A DNA stretch of 64,000 bases from Sympetrum striolatum (lineage: Eukaryota; Arthropoda; Insecta; Odonata; Libellulidae). The notes beneath the pieces are model-generated. The model was not told the DNA's origin. It made no database searches and worked only from the letters and a program-made list of their open reading frames with translations. Shown here piece by piece: positions 26,391-37,164 of this stretch (the first letter of the stretch is position 1; each line of letters begins with the position of its first letter). Made by a program: the position numbers and the translations under genes. Location of the stretch: positions 25,987,147 to 26,051,146 of the forward strand of contig OX388341.1 of assembly GCA_947579665.1 (NCBI GenBank). The letters are read 5' to 3'.

Positions 26391-27032
26391 GCGCCCAAAG
26401 TTCCCACGAAATACATAATCAGCAACTTCCGGTTTATCAGTATTTCATGAATAACTCCTAATCAATCAGTGATAAAAAATATGTTTCATACAAAATTTAT
26501 TGTAAATATATTTTCTAAAACTTTTATAAATAATAGTATATACCTTAATATCAGATTAATCGAGATATTTTGCAAAAACAGAAATTTGCTCCGAAGAATA
26601 AAGATCAACTTTAGGTTAATCGATTTACTTCGAAACTTAATCAACTCTAACGACACCAATCAAAATGCTATATAAGAAATTTGATATTGATACAACAAAA
26701 TGTTTTCATGTAAGAGCGCCCACAAAGTACATAGTCAGCTACTTCCGGCTTATCAGTATTTCACAAATAGCTCCTAAAGAATCAGTTATGCAAAAATAAA
26801 ATGCTTACAAAAGTTATAGTAAATTACATTATCTAAAAATTTTTGAGAAAATAGTATATACCTTAAAATCATATTTATGGAGATATTTTGCAGAAACTGA
26901 AATTTGCTTCGAAGAATAAAGCTCGACTACTGGTTAACCGATTTACTATTAAAACTAATCAACTCTGACAGCCGCAACCACAATGCTATATCTGAAGTTT
27001 GTTATTGATACGGTTAAAAGTTTTTACGTTAG
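26391..27032. repeat. Two tandem diverged units of about 320 bp
   Basis: Unit 1 (26391-26715) and unit 2 (26716-27032) share ordered words throughout. These include ACTTCCGG, TTATCAGTATTTCA, AATAGTATATACCTTAA, GAGATATTTTGCA, GAAGAATAAAG and AATCAACTCT. Many substitutions separate them, so the duplication is not recent. Unit 2 runs directly into the CA tract and terminal motif at 27045-27209. The whole is probably one repeat element with an internally duplicated body. Confidence 0.85.
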
Positions 27033-27044
27033 AGTGCCGACAAG

Positions 27045-27082
27045 CACACACACACATACAGACACACACACAAACACGCAGA
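27045..27082. repeat. Imperfect CA microsatellite
   Basis: CA dinucleotides are interrupted by TA, GA, AA and GC. The tract lies between the tandem units and the conserved-looking terminal segment. It is therefore probably part of the mobile composite and not an independent microsatellite. Confidence 0.9.
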
Positions 27083-27209
27083 CATAATTCCGAAAATGGT
27101 CAAAACGTATTCTAGGGACCCCAAAACATGTATTTCCGTTCAAATCTTGAAGTCGATTTTTTTCATGAAAACAATACATTCTCTATACTACGTATATAGA
27201 GAAAGTAAA
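27083..27209. mobile_element. Terminal segment with quasi-palindromic end
   Basis: After the CA tract comes a unique segment ending in a 39-base motif at 27171-27209. Its core forms a hairpin: arms 27179-27187 and 27195-27203, nine pairs, seven-base loop. The same 39 bases occur inverted at 63432-63470 with 36 matches. A recurring hairpin terminus is typical of a non-autonomous DNA or rolling element. I cannot name the family. Confidence 0.6.
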
Positions 27210-28250
27210 AATAATAACGGAAGTTTTGCAATGAGAACACTTTCTAAACTGAAATTTATTTTAGCCATTTTGGAGTAGCAAATGATCGAGAACGATCCAC
27301 TTTTGAAATCATTAAGTTTGTCAAGAGCATCCGTGATTAGATGAGAATATCTTCATCTCCTATATAAACCATCCTCTGCTAGAAAACATTAATCAAAGGT
27401 AGATTAACTTCATTCAGATGTAAAGGAGAGTCATGTCTGTATTCAAAATCGTCGGTCGAGTCCCAGGGAAAAATATGGCTGAGATGGCATGCGTAATTAA
27501 TGGCGGTGAAACTTAAATTCTTTTAATCCGGTCTCAAAATGGAGGGGAGGGAACATGGATTGGAAACATAGGCAAGGAATGGTGGTCGGAAAGAAGGGGA
27601 GGGAGCTTAGGTGGGAACCCAGGATGAAATTAGAGACGGAAAAAATGTATCCCCCTAGGACATTTACGAGGTATGACAGGAAAAAATCTCGGTAGTATGA
27701 ACGAATGCTAATTACTCGCTGACGCTTACCTTTCTGAGTTTTCAATCTAAGAATTTTTCTCGTTTCTTATAATCGCTAATTTATTTTGAATTCTGCCTCA
27801 CAAGACTTATTCTTAACTTATATTTGATTTATGGTTAATTTAACTTTTTTGTTCGCAGCTTATTCTTTTATGAGGTATTACGAATATAGAAAAAAGTTTG
27901 TTAATTCCACACGATTTAGTAAAACATTAAATGTTTAGTTTAATAAAACACACGGTAAAAATAGTTTTTGCTAAATTAACATCATCAGGTACTTATCATG
28001 AAAATGCAAGCCCTTGAATGTTCATTTTATACAAACTTAGGAGGAGAGGTGAACAGACAGAAATGGATCTGCTGTAAATCTAGGCGAAGAAGATACGTTG
28101 GTACCTTCATTATGTTGTTCTACGAAGACCAGCCAAAGATGATAGATTATATTTCAGCTATTAAGTTTTATATCCGGCCCCTCTACTCATTAGTTACCTC
28201 GTATTCCAGTATCCTTTATCTGTATTGTCTTCGTTTGTTCTTCTAAACGA
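27210..28250. other. AT-rich non-coding DNA with a short GA tract
   Basis: A GA-rich tract lies at about 27535-27640 on plus. The rest is ordinary AT-rich sequence. No gene or repeat pair seen. Confidence 0.5.
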
Positions 28251-28500
28251 CTTTTCTTTGTAATGCGTCCCTCGTTCTCCTCGTTCCCTCATCGTCGCCC
28301 CGAACACCGTCTCAAATTCTTTCCTAATCCCTTAACCTACTCGTTCTCTCACGTTTCATCCTTAAAATTTCCCGACCCCGCATTTATTTCCGCTCCTACG
28401 CCATTAACCGATCTGAGAATATCCCGTTCCTTCACTCCCTCTATCTCAAACAAATCCTCTAATCTTTCCTTTTCTTCAAGGTCTTAAATTCTGAGACATT
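28250..28500. other. CT-rich tract
   Basis: The plus strand is strongly pyrimidine-biased at 28263-28480. The 74-codon plus frame across it is Ser, Pro and Phe-rich, as expected from such a tract. Confidence 0.55.
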
Positions 28501-29270
28501 CTCGTTTCGTATGAATTTTCGTCATTTGTATTTTCCCTTCCACTCATTTCTGTCAGATTTTTATTGTCTCTTAACCCTCTGTGTCTCGAAGCTTACTGTT
28601 TATCTGTCTTCAAAACTTCTTCATTATGAACCTATAATTAATTTTTTTCTCATAATTTATTTGGTTTATATTACATAAGGTCTATAAGGTCTTTATTAAG
28701 GCTAGATTGAGATTGAAAAGTCCCTTATTCCATCCACCCTTTCTTCAATGATATTATACACATACAATGTTTTGAATAGGTGAATAGAAATAGAGAGGAA
28801 AGGTTTAGGAGTGGGTGTAAGAAAAAACCTGTTTCTTATGAAACAAATTCACAGCAGGAAAACACCCGCAAAGAATCGAGTTATACATTGGAAATTAAAA
28901 TCCCTTAGTCTTGAAAACACATTTTTGTCATATTAGTTTTTATTATTTTGAAAAAGATTTTATAGGTATTCTTTATTAATTTTTTGTAAGAATGTTAATT
29001 AGGATAAGTTTTAATTTGTTAGGAACCTTTTAAATAGACTCAGAATATTGTCAGTTCTAAAGTGGGTCGAGAGCTAAACTTTACCCTCTGTATTTCCAGA
29101 CCAAAAGCGTGGGTAAATATATGGGTACCAGTGGGCAAATGTGCCTTGGCTTAGAATCCCTCGCATAACAAAGCTTCGATGTCATTTGACGAAGTATTCC
29201 TGTGGACAGCGAGTGGAGGTTGAATGCTCCATAAGTGAGATGTATTGGAGGAAACTTCTGGAAACTCACT
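28500..29270. other. AT-rich DNA holding a repeat fragment
   Basis: Ordinary AT-rich DNA except for the short repeat fragment at 28809-28880. No gene seen. Confidence 0.5.
28809..28880 (-). mobile_element. Dispersed repeat family, fragment (copy 3)
   Basis: The stretch ending GGAAAACACCCGCAAAGAA matches the interior of the copies at 16453-16700 and 47291-47486. The terminal hairpin and tail are missing. It is a diverged fragment, assigned by shared word order. Confidence 0.5.
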
Positions 29271-30010
29271 TATGAAAAATCACGGTTTCCTCCCCATCTC
29301 TCACTTGCCGAGGAAATCCACAGATATTTTTCTTTAGCCTCCGTTCACTAAATGAATCACGGCGCCCTAATTCTTCCTCTAGCCACTCTCTTTCTCCTCC
29401 TCCCTCACTTCTACGACCTAAGCTCTCCTTCTGTCCAACACAATTCCAACTTCCACAAACTCCTTTATTCTCATCTCAAATCCTGCAAATCCCAATTGAC
29501 TCCCGGCTTCCTCTCTGGTTTAACGTCCTTCTTTCCTTGTCTTACCTCCAACAGCCATCTCCAATTTCCCATAGTTTCACCCAAATTCCCTCCGTTTCCC
29601 TCCGAACCTCCCCACTCCTTCGCCGTTCACTTCCTATTTACCTTTATTGCTTCGCCTCTTACTCTGTTATTTCTATCTCCGCCAGCCTAATTTGTCCCCA
29701 TTTATGGTTTTCCCCCTCCCCCACCCCCCTTCCGCTCCATCTCGTCTTCGTGTTCTTCATATCGTTCCGACCGTGGATTTAATCTCCTCCCATCTTTCTT
29801 CGGATGGGAAGGAATTTTCTCCTTTACAAGTCTTTTTTCCTCGCGTTTATCATACTAATCCAAACGTTCCAGCGTTAAACTCTCTTTTCCTTCTGCTTTA
29901 TTAATCTCTCCGCTTCTCGTTCGCCCTTGCTTCCCTTGCCATCATCGCTCTTCCATGCAATTGCTCCGTGGTGACTCATTACACGTATTAAGGTTCGAAG
30001 AGATCTTCAC
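29270..30010. other. Long CT-rich island
   Basis: This is the longest pyrimidine-biased tract in the window. The plus strand is dominated by TCC, CTC and CCC words at about 29280-29950. The 112-codon plus frame at 29352-29690 is Leu, Pro, Ser and Phe-rich and overlaps two other plus frames, so I attribute it to composition. Confidence 0.6.
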
Positions 30011-31090
30011 CTTTTCTTCCTTTATCCCAGTCCACCTTTCTTGTCTTAATCTTATCATGTTTGCCCACCTAGGTTCATAAAACAGTTATTAGAGACATCT
30101 TAAACATAAATCTTCTTGCAGTTTTATTGTTTTTCTCTATATTTTAGCTCATGGCGATCGGAATTATTAATATGGTAAATCTGAATGTAGCATAACTTCG
30201 ATGCTACATGTAATATTCTCAATACATTCGTATAATTGGAGATCCATAATTATCTAACTGTCATGTCCTCATTCGCTCTTTTGTCTTTCATAATTTTTGA
30301 ACGTAAGCATAAGTTTTCAAATTTCGAAACTTTCATTATTATATCCATTATCATTCTTGATTTCTTTGGCATATTTACTGTAATTTCAAATGGAAGCGTA
30401 CAGTTAAATAATTTCTGATTCATTGAAAAGATCAAGCTATATGTATTATTTCAACGCTTTTCCGCGTCAAATTTCCATGAGAACCAAATTCGTATTGATA
30501 AAAAAATACAGTGAACAGTGTATTTTTACAGATATGTAATAAACTATCTTTTCAATTGAACTTGGCAAGTCAATCCATCATATTCTTTGAAAGAAAGTTA
30601 TCATCATGACAATTTTCGAAAAAAAATTAGAGTTGAACGATAAATATTAACGTGAATATCATCCAATTAAGTTATAGATAATTTTATGAGCTTATATTTT
30701 CTCCTATTGCTCGTATATGTTTCAATATTTCTCATAAATTTATTTTTTGTAATTAATATCATGTATAAGAGTTTATACTACCTACTATCGATTAATATGA
30801 ACCCAGCATCGTAAAATAAGAATAAAAACATGGAAGATTTTAATAACATTTTCCGCAATTAGTATGTACATGGACTAAAATGGTGGTGTGTTATAAATTC
30901 ATTCAATATGTAGAATGCCAGTAGAATCTCTGCAATTATTCGATTCCGTTTATTTAATTATGGTTATCATTTCTTTGACATTATGATCAATGAACTTCAA
31001 TAATTTATGCGTAGAAAGAAACACTTATTACATTTATTGCGTTCTCTTTAAGCCACTGCATAAACAAATGGTAAATTCTGGACAGGTTAC
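30010..31090. other. AT-rich non-coding DNA
   Basis: No supported feature. The 60-codon frames on both strands over 30236-30435 overlap one another and lack motifs. Confidence 0.5.
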
Positions 31091-32900
31091 GGATCACCTT
31101 ATCCTCGCCTTTATACTTTCATGAAAGTATTTCCCTATTACGCAAAATAACGCGTTGTTTCATTACAGGGCAAGATAGTTGGGGAGCTTAAAAATGTTCG
31201 CAGATGAAGTCTCGACCTCTAGGTCGTTTTTTCAGCGAAAAGCCAATTTGCGCTGATCTCATATGTGATTTTCTTTTCCCTGGAATAGGGAAACACTGTT
31301 TATGAGGCACCGTTACTAATCAGATGCAGGTTTTTTGAGTGAATTCCTTGCCTCGTAATTGTTGATTTTCCACTCTTTATCCCGATGGAATAAGCAATGG
31401 AAACAAAGCTTTTGCGCGAAGTAATATGCGACTAAACCGGTTTAGGGAATTCGAGTCGAAAGATCCATTTAACATGAGCATTCTCTCTCCCAAATTCTCA
31501 TTTCGAAAAATTTTCTGAAGGAAATAACCAACTTCTCTCAGATAATTTACTCAGCGTAGACGCAATTAAAATAATGCCACTTGACCATCGTCGAAGCTTA
31601 GCAGCATCTTTTTTTCCTTTCATATAGCCGAGAGGGAAAAATCTCTATGAGAGAAGACTTAATATTAGATGTGCCGGAGGAAAAAGTGGATTCCGAAAAA
31701 CGTGGCGACGCAGGAGGGGAAAAAGCATCGGGGGATTAAAAATCGGAGGGTGGGCGGGCTAATGTAGAGATGAAAATTAGAAAAAAATATTTCAAAGGAA
31801 TAAAGCGGAGAATAAAAAAAGAGCTGGAAGGGATAAAACTGCGAAGAGGAAAGGCAAATATCCCTGGGATGGATGCGGAGGGAGGCGAAGAGAGAGATAT
31901 GGCAGGGAAAATGGTTCACTCCGCAGAAGGTGTAAAAACGTTAAAGACAGTAGTAGTCCAAAAGTCTCCCCAGAGCCGCGAAAACACAGAACTCTTCGTT
32001 AGGAAAGAGATCGAATGGAAGTGTTCGAGAGACCAGACGACGCCCTCCTCAGAAAGAGACAATGCATCTTTAAGGAAGGAGAGAGGGATCTCTTAAGTTG
32101 GGGGCACCATGTGTACCTTCTGGGATCCTAAATTCTCATCATCCGTCGGTACTTGGTTGAAACTACCCTCCCGCGTACATCTCGACAAAAACCTCCATCC
32201 TGGACGATTATTCAACTTCTCCTCAATCCCAGCCCTTGCTTACATCCGCACGCCCCCGCGAGAACCCCTTATATCCACCCCAGTCATTCCCAATCCGCAG
32301 CTCCCTTCCTCCTCGGGAATTTCGATTCCTTTAAAGGTGACGCGAAGAGGATTAGCCCAAAAGTTGGCACAGGGTTCCCGTGGAGTGGATAAGGTTGCGG
32401 AGGAGGTGATGGGGTTAGGAGGTTGTGCCGAGGCTCGGGCGGATCCCGGGAAAGCGGGGGAGGAGGGAAGGGGTTAAGCGAGATAAATAGGAGGTTGCTG
32501 GTCGAGGGGGGGAAGTTGGAGTTTTGTCCGCGAATGTCGCCCAAGTCGGTGGCATGTTTAGACACTGAGGGATCCAAGGTGTGTACGCGTTGGTGAGGTG
32601 TTGGGGGAAAGGGGGCTGCAGAGATTTGTGGATGTCGTTGTGAAGGGATGTGGAGGTTTGCTCGCGATAGCGGTTTAGGGACGCTTTCGGGTGAGAGGAC
32701 AATATTTGAGCATTAGACTATTGCCCCCCCTGCGGAGGGTTTAACGTGTTTTCCCCGTCCTTCTAGAAAAGTGGCGGGATATTCTTGTGGGGACGTTCTG
32801 AAGATTTGATTTCCCTACCTTCTGGAGGAAGTATTCCACCACAGAGTGAAGGTTTAAGCCCTTTAACGCTCACGCTCGTTTTGAATACTGTCATCTAGGT
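31090..32900. other. Long GC-richer island with alternating GA and CT tracts
   Basis: The plus strand is GA-rich at about 31670-31930 and 32390-32600. It is CT-rich at about 32200-32320. Frames of 79-122 codons lie on both strands over the same bases and have strongly biased residues. No domain is recognised and no gene is called. Confidence 0.5.
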
Positions 32901-35830
32901 GGTTGAATAATTTTGTTAAAAATGTACGCTTAACACCTGAGAACTTACTTGTTTAAGCAACGTTATATCATAGAAAATTATCACATTTAAAATGTTTTAG
33001 TTTATGGTACAAATTGAATATTTATATATAAACTAAATCGTCGAAAAAAGTCAAAGCATTCAAAATAATTAAAGGTTTCCATTGACTTCCCACAGAATGT
33101 TAAAGTATAATCAAAGTTCTTTTATTAAATACTGCTCATAAGTAAATGAACACTGTTTTGAAAGCCCAATAGAAACAGGAAACAAAATCCTGCTTCTAAT
33201 TCCTGTAGCTCGCCATTATTACATTTTTAAGTTATAATACCAAGAAAAGTGATCTTAAATAGTAATTTTGGGTTTTTATTTGATCTTTATCCTCATTTAC
33301 GACTATAAAAGCACAGATTCGGTAACAATTTCTCCTCCAAATCTTTAAAAAATACATGCACGTTACTCAAATATGTACCATTTAATAGTTTGGCTTTGAT
33401 AATGTTTTACGTCTTTGGAATTAAATAGCATTATGTTTCACTGATGTGATTTCGACGGTAAGACATTAGCAAAATATATTCTTAAGTTTTATAAACATTT
33501 ATATATATGCACGAAGATTTATGGAAGAGCTTTCCTTTCTATCAACATGGAAACTTTTTAATTCTAAGTGTAACAGTAGAATACGTTATAGATTAAACTA
33601 TTCTTAGTTATGACTTAATGCTCTCAGTATTTTAAATAACCTATCAAATCTTCTTTCTTTGAATGGAGATCATAATAATGTAATAGATTTAATTGTTTTA
33701 TCCACCGATTTCCGTTTTTGTGATTTCAAGATCATTCATCATACCAAAGTTCGTGACCTTTTTTACTCTTAGAAATAATCTCTCCCTAGCGTAGGGGCAC
33801 TTTCAAAGTAAGGCGCAGTCAAAAAACTTTCGGAAGAGGCAAAATATTAAATTGCCTAATGACGGCAGAGCTAAAAAAATAACGGAAAAAATTCACTGGA
33901 ACTTTCTCCAACAAGCTAGGTATTCAAAGCCAGAATTATTTTTCACTACGTTATTACTCTATTGAAATTAACTTGAAAGCAGAAAAGCTCATATTTCTTA
34001 TTTATTCATGGAATATTTTCCCAGTTCTTCGGAAGTAACTCCTTCGCTCAAAATTTTCTTTCTGGACTTTCTATTCATCCAGATTTTTTTTCAAAAAATT
34101 AATTAAATTAATCTTACGTTTTAATTTTGCCTTGATAAAAATAATCTCTTTTACATAAACGAAACACATGCTTAAGAATGTTATTTGAGTTCATCAGGTA
34201 ATTTTCTCAGGCCTTGTAACAACTTAATATAGAACCTATAATGGATTTTAGAGAAGATCTTCAATTTTCCCTTTCTTTGTCCTTTGCTAATTACGCTGTC
34301 TTCAATTTCAAAAGCATTTTTCATCTTCCAGTCTACTCATCTCGATTCTTACCCTATTATTCACATCCTTCCTTTGAAATTAAGATGGAATTATGATAGC
34401 GGATACTTAAAACATCGTTGTCAGTCAATACGACGCCATCGTTACTCTGCGACGTTCGCTGAGATTCCCTCTAATTAATTTACCATCTGAAGGATCAAAT
34501 TCTTGTTTTGGGCTGCGAATTCGATATGTGTGATTATCTCAAAGTATGTCATGAAAGTGATGCGTAATTGTCTGAGGGTATTTTCATTCGAATGCATTAT
34601 ATCCTTCAGCTTATAGTTAGTCTTTCTTTAGTTAGTTTAATACTCCTTTTCTTTACTGTACTATCTCGTCTTTCAGTTAGTGTAAATGCAACTTTGTCCA
34701 TTTATTCTCATCTCTGCGTTTTGCGAAAATTATTTGATAAAAGGTAAAATAATACTCTTTCGATAAATATAAATTTTTATTTGAATGAAAAAATGGTATG
34801 CACTAGGGAGGAAGATTATTAGAGAAAAGTATGCAGATACTAGTAGAATAATTACCTTAGAAGATACTATAGGTACTTCATAGCCAGTAATGAGCATTGA
34901 CTAATGATTTACGTTATTTCATGGGATGAGTTGTATATCTAAATATACCTTCAGAAGTCGGATGTTATGTATTTTAGATCCAAATAAAAGCGATAAGGAA
35001 ACGGTATTGAAATAAAATTATTCCATTAATTAACATTGAATGCTATTACAATGTAATGCAAGTAATGGTAACAGTGAATAAGGTAACTAAACGGTATTGA
35101 AATAAAATTTTCCCATTAATTAATAGGAATGGTGGCTGATTCCTTCCTTTAAAGTTTCCAGTCCCCATTCTATTGGGGCATTTCTTATATTACATAACAT
35201 AAAAATAATTTGTACTGTTCTATATTTAATCAAAGCACTGATTCACTCACACAGATCACTTTCATAGAAGTAAGAAATGGAAAAAAACCTTTTAGACTAT
35301 CTGATAAAGGGTGTGGCACATAAAAACGCAAGTTATCTGAATTGGACCATTTATTGTAAAACATGTGTAAATAATAAAATTATTGAGCTTACCTAACTTT
35401 ATAAGAGCGTAAGTGATGATCAGGTTACTATTTTAATATAGATACACACCCTTTCTATGAGCTCATTGGATAAAAAAGAAGCTTGGTATGTATGTACCTC
35501 ATGATTTAATTTAAAGTAATCCTTCAGAATTAAATGCTCTTGATATATATAATATCCAACCTTGCCAAACTGGAAATAGACGGATATCTACTCTAAGGAA
35601 AATATACATTGGATATTTATATATAATGATGGATACGTGCTGATGAAAATAAACAAATTTGTTAATTAGAGTAATACCAGAATTATATTTGGTAAAAATT
35701 TAATATTTATACGATTTAAATTATAAAATCAAATATTTGTTTTTGTGTTAAACGAGCGTCATCGAATATTTTCCGAAAATTCGATTTAAAGTTAGATCCG
35801 AACACTTGTTGGATTATCAATCTTTGACAC
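32900..35830. other. AT-rich non-coding DNA
   Basis: Almost 3 kb of AT-rich sequence. The only repeat noticed is the local duplication at 34993-35124. No supported gene. Confidence 0.5.
34993..35124. repeat. Local direct duplication, about 42 bp
   Basis: A segment at 34993-35034 containing AACGGTATTGAAATAAAATT and CCATTAATTAA recurs at 35078-35124 with a few changes. About 45 bases separate the copies. It looks like a simple local duplication with no sign of function. Confidence 0.85.
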
Positions 35831-36830
35831 GCGATAATGAGTTGCAGAGATTTAGGGATAGTCCAAATTGTAGTGAGTAGTTATTATATTAATTATTTCT
35901 ACGGTGAACTGTTAATAACTTCAAATACTCATCTATACATTCTCTTTCTCGTTCTCCGCTTTTCGGGTTATAAATGCGCTATTGTGCTTAGAAGAGATTG
36001 GGAGTTTAGAGCTAGAAAGCAACCGAGTTAATTAGAATCTAAATTATTCCACGATTTCTTTTGTGCATACCGGAGCAGATTCGGAGCTTCGCGTTCGTAA
36101 AAGTAGTTTTTAGAAGCGAATTAGCGAAATTAAGACTCGGGTCACAAACGCTTTATTTAGTTTTAAGGCGTGATTAAAGTTCCAATTAAGGAGAGTCCGA
36201 AACTGGGCGTCGCACCAACCAAATGCATTTATTCCTGCAAAACGGGAGACTCAGTATTCGATATGGGCGAGAAATTCAGCATTCGAGGCACAGATTTCTT
36301 GCGGACGTATTAAATTTAAGATCGAGTTACCCACCGTGTAGAGGGGAGATTTTACAGTAATTTGCTGTGAAACTCGGTTGTGTGCTAAATTCGTACGGGT
36401 ATGGAAATAGCCAACAGGGGCTGCCGGTTACGTGTTTTTGCGCCCGGGTTCTCGTCGTAAAAGAAATGCAAGGATTTCGGGGCTTCATAAAATACAAGTA
36501 ACATGAATCGCGTGGTTGATAAGGTCTATGTGTCGGACGGAATCCAAAGTGGGGCTCCCCAGCTGGCCACGTATGTCGCATGCAGGACCCGGCGACCGTG
36601 GCGCATAATGGATTGGGCTCCAACTGGGACAAATTGACGGGCCCCACTAGATGGTGACGCTGGGTAAGCAGATGTGGAGAAAGAGGAGCGAGCGAAGGAA
36701 CAGAAAATTACGTGCGAGATGAGAAATGGTGGAGTGGGAAACGAAGTAACGTAGAGTTATAGGGGAAGACTACCTCCGCGTGTATCAGGAAAGATGGGCC
36801 GAGAAAAATGTTAACGCCGGCCCGTAAGCA
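35830..36830. promoter_or_regulatory. Candidate regulatory island
   Basis: About 35850-36330 is complex, CpG-containing sequence with several ATTA/TAAT cores, and it contrasts with AT-rich flanks. It grades into GC-rich sequence at 36390-36650 and a GA-rich tract near 36665-36760. The 106-codon minus frame at 36327-36647 has no recognisable domain. A regulatory role is inferred from composition only. Confidence 0.25.
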
Positions 36831-36906
36831 TTTACTGTTGATAAATTCTAGTCTGTGGACCATCTACCAGAAGAGCGCTTACTTGAAAGAAAATTTTTGA
36901 GTGTGA

Positions 36907-37059
36907 AGACGGACGATTCTTAACATCTGCATCAATGAAGATCTTATTGATCAAGGGCACGTAACCATTTTGAGAAATCATGCCACAATCTTTGATATGT
37001 CTAACCAAAATTATCTTCGTGTGCCAACCAAAATATTTGAAGTACAGAATCACTCCTGA
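36907..37059 (+). pseudogene. Possible Penelope-like element remnant
   Basis: An ATG-less plus frame is open from 36907 to a stop at 37057-37059, about 50 codons. It includes HATIFD and, near its end, NYLRVPTKIFEVQNH. The spacing of aromatic, Arg/Lys and Glu residues recalls the C-terminal GIY-YIG endonuclease region of Penelope-like retroelements. After the stop, TCCTGAAGAAGAAAGCAT leads into AAAACGC, a layout often seen at the ends of such elements. The match is by eye and short, and no other domain is present, so chance is quite possible. Confidence 0.22.
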
Positions 37060-37132
37060 AGAAGAAAGCATAGCTTTCAAAACGCACATTGAGTGTTATT
37101 AAAGCGCGGTGTCCTCTCTTGTTTTCTGAGAA

Positions 37133-37162
37133 TACCGGCGGATGAGAGTAGGATCGCCGGTA
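37133..37162. repeat. GC-rich stem-loop
   Basis: TACCGGCG at 37133-37140 pairs perfectly with CGCCGGTA at 37155-37162 around a 14-base loop. It lies about 70 bases beyond the possible retroelement remnant and may be part of its 3' region. Confidence 0.7.
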
Positions 37163-37164
37163 AA

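Noticed and set aside
27045..27082. CRISPR-like or satellite array
   Set aside because: Only an interrupted CA microsatellite; there are no regularly spaced direct repeats with unique spacers anywhere in the window.
32109..32477. 122-codon plus frame with 97- and 95-codon minus frames over the same island
   Set aside because: Three rival frames over one biased segment; Pro, Ser and Leu or Gly, Arg and Glu-rich output is a composition effect.
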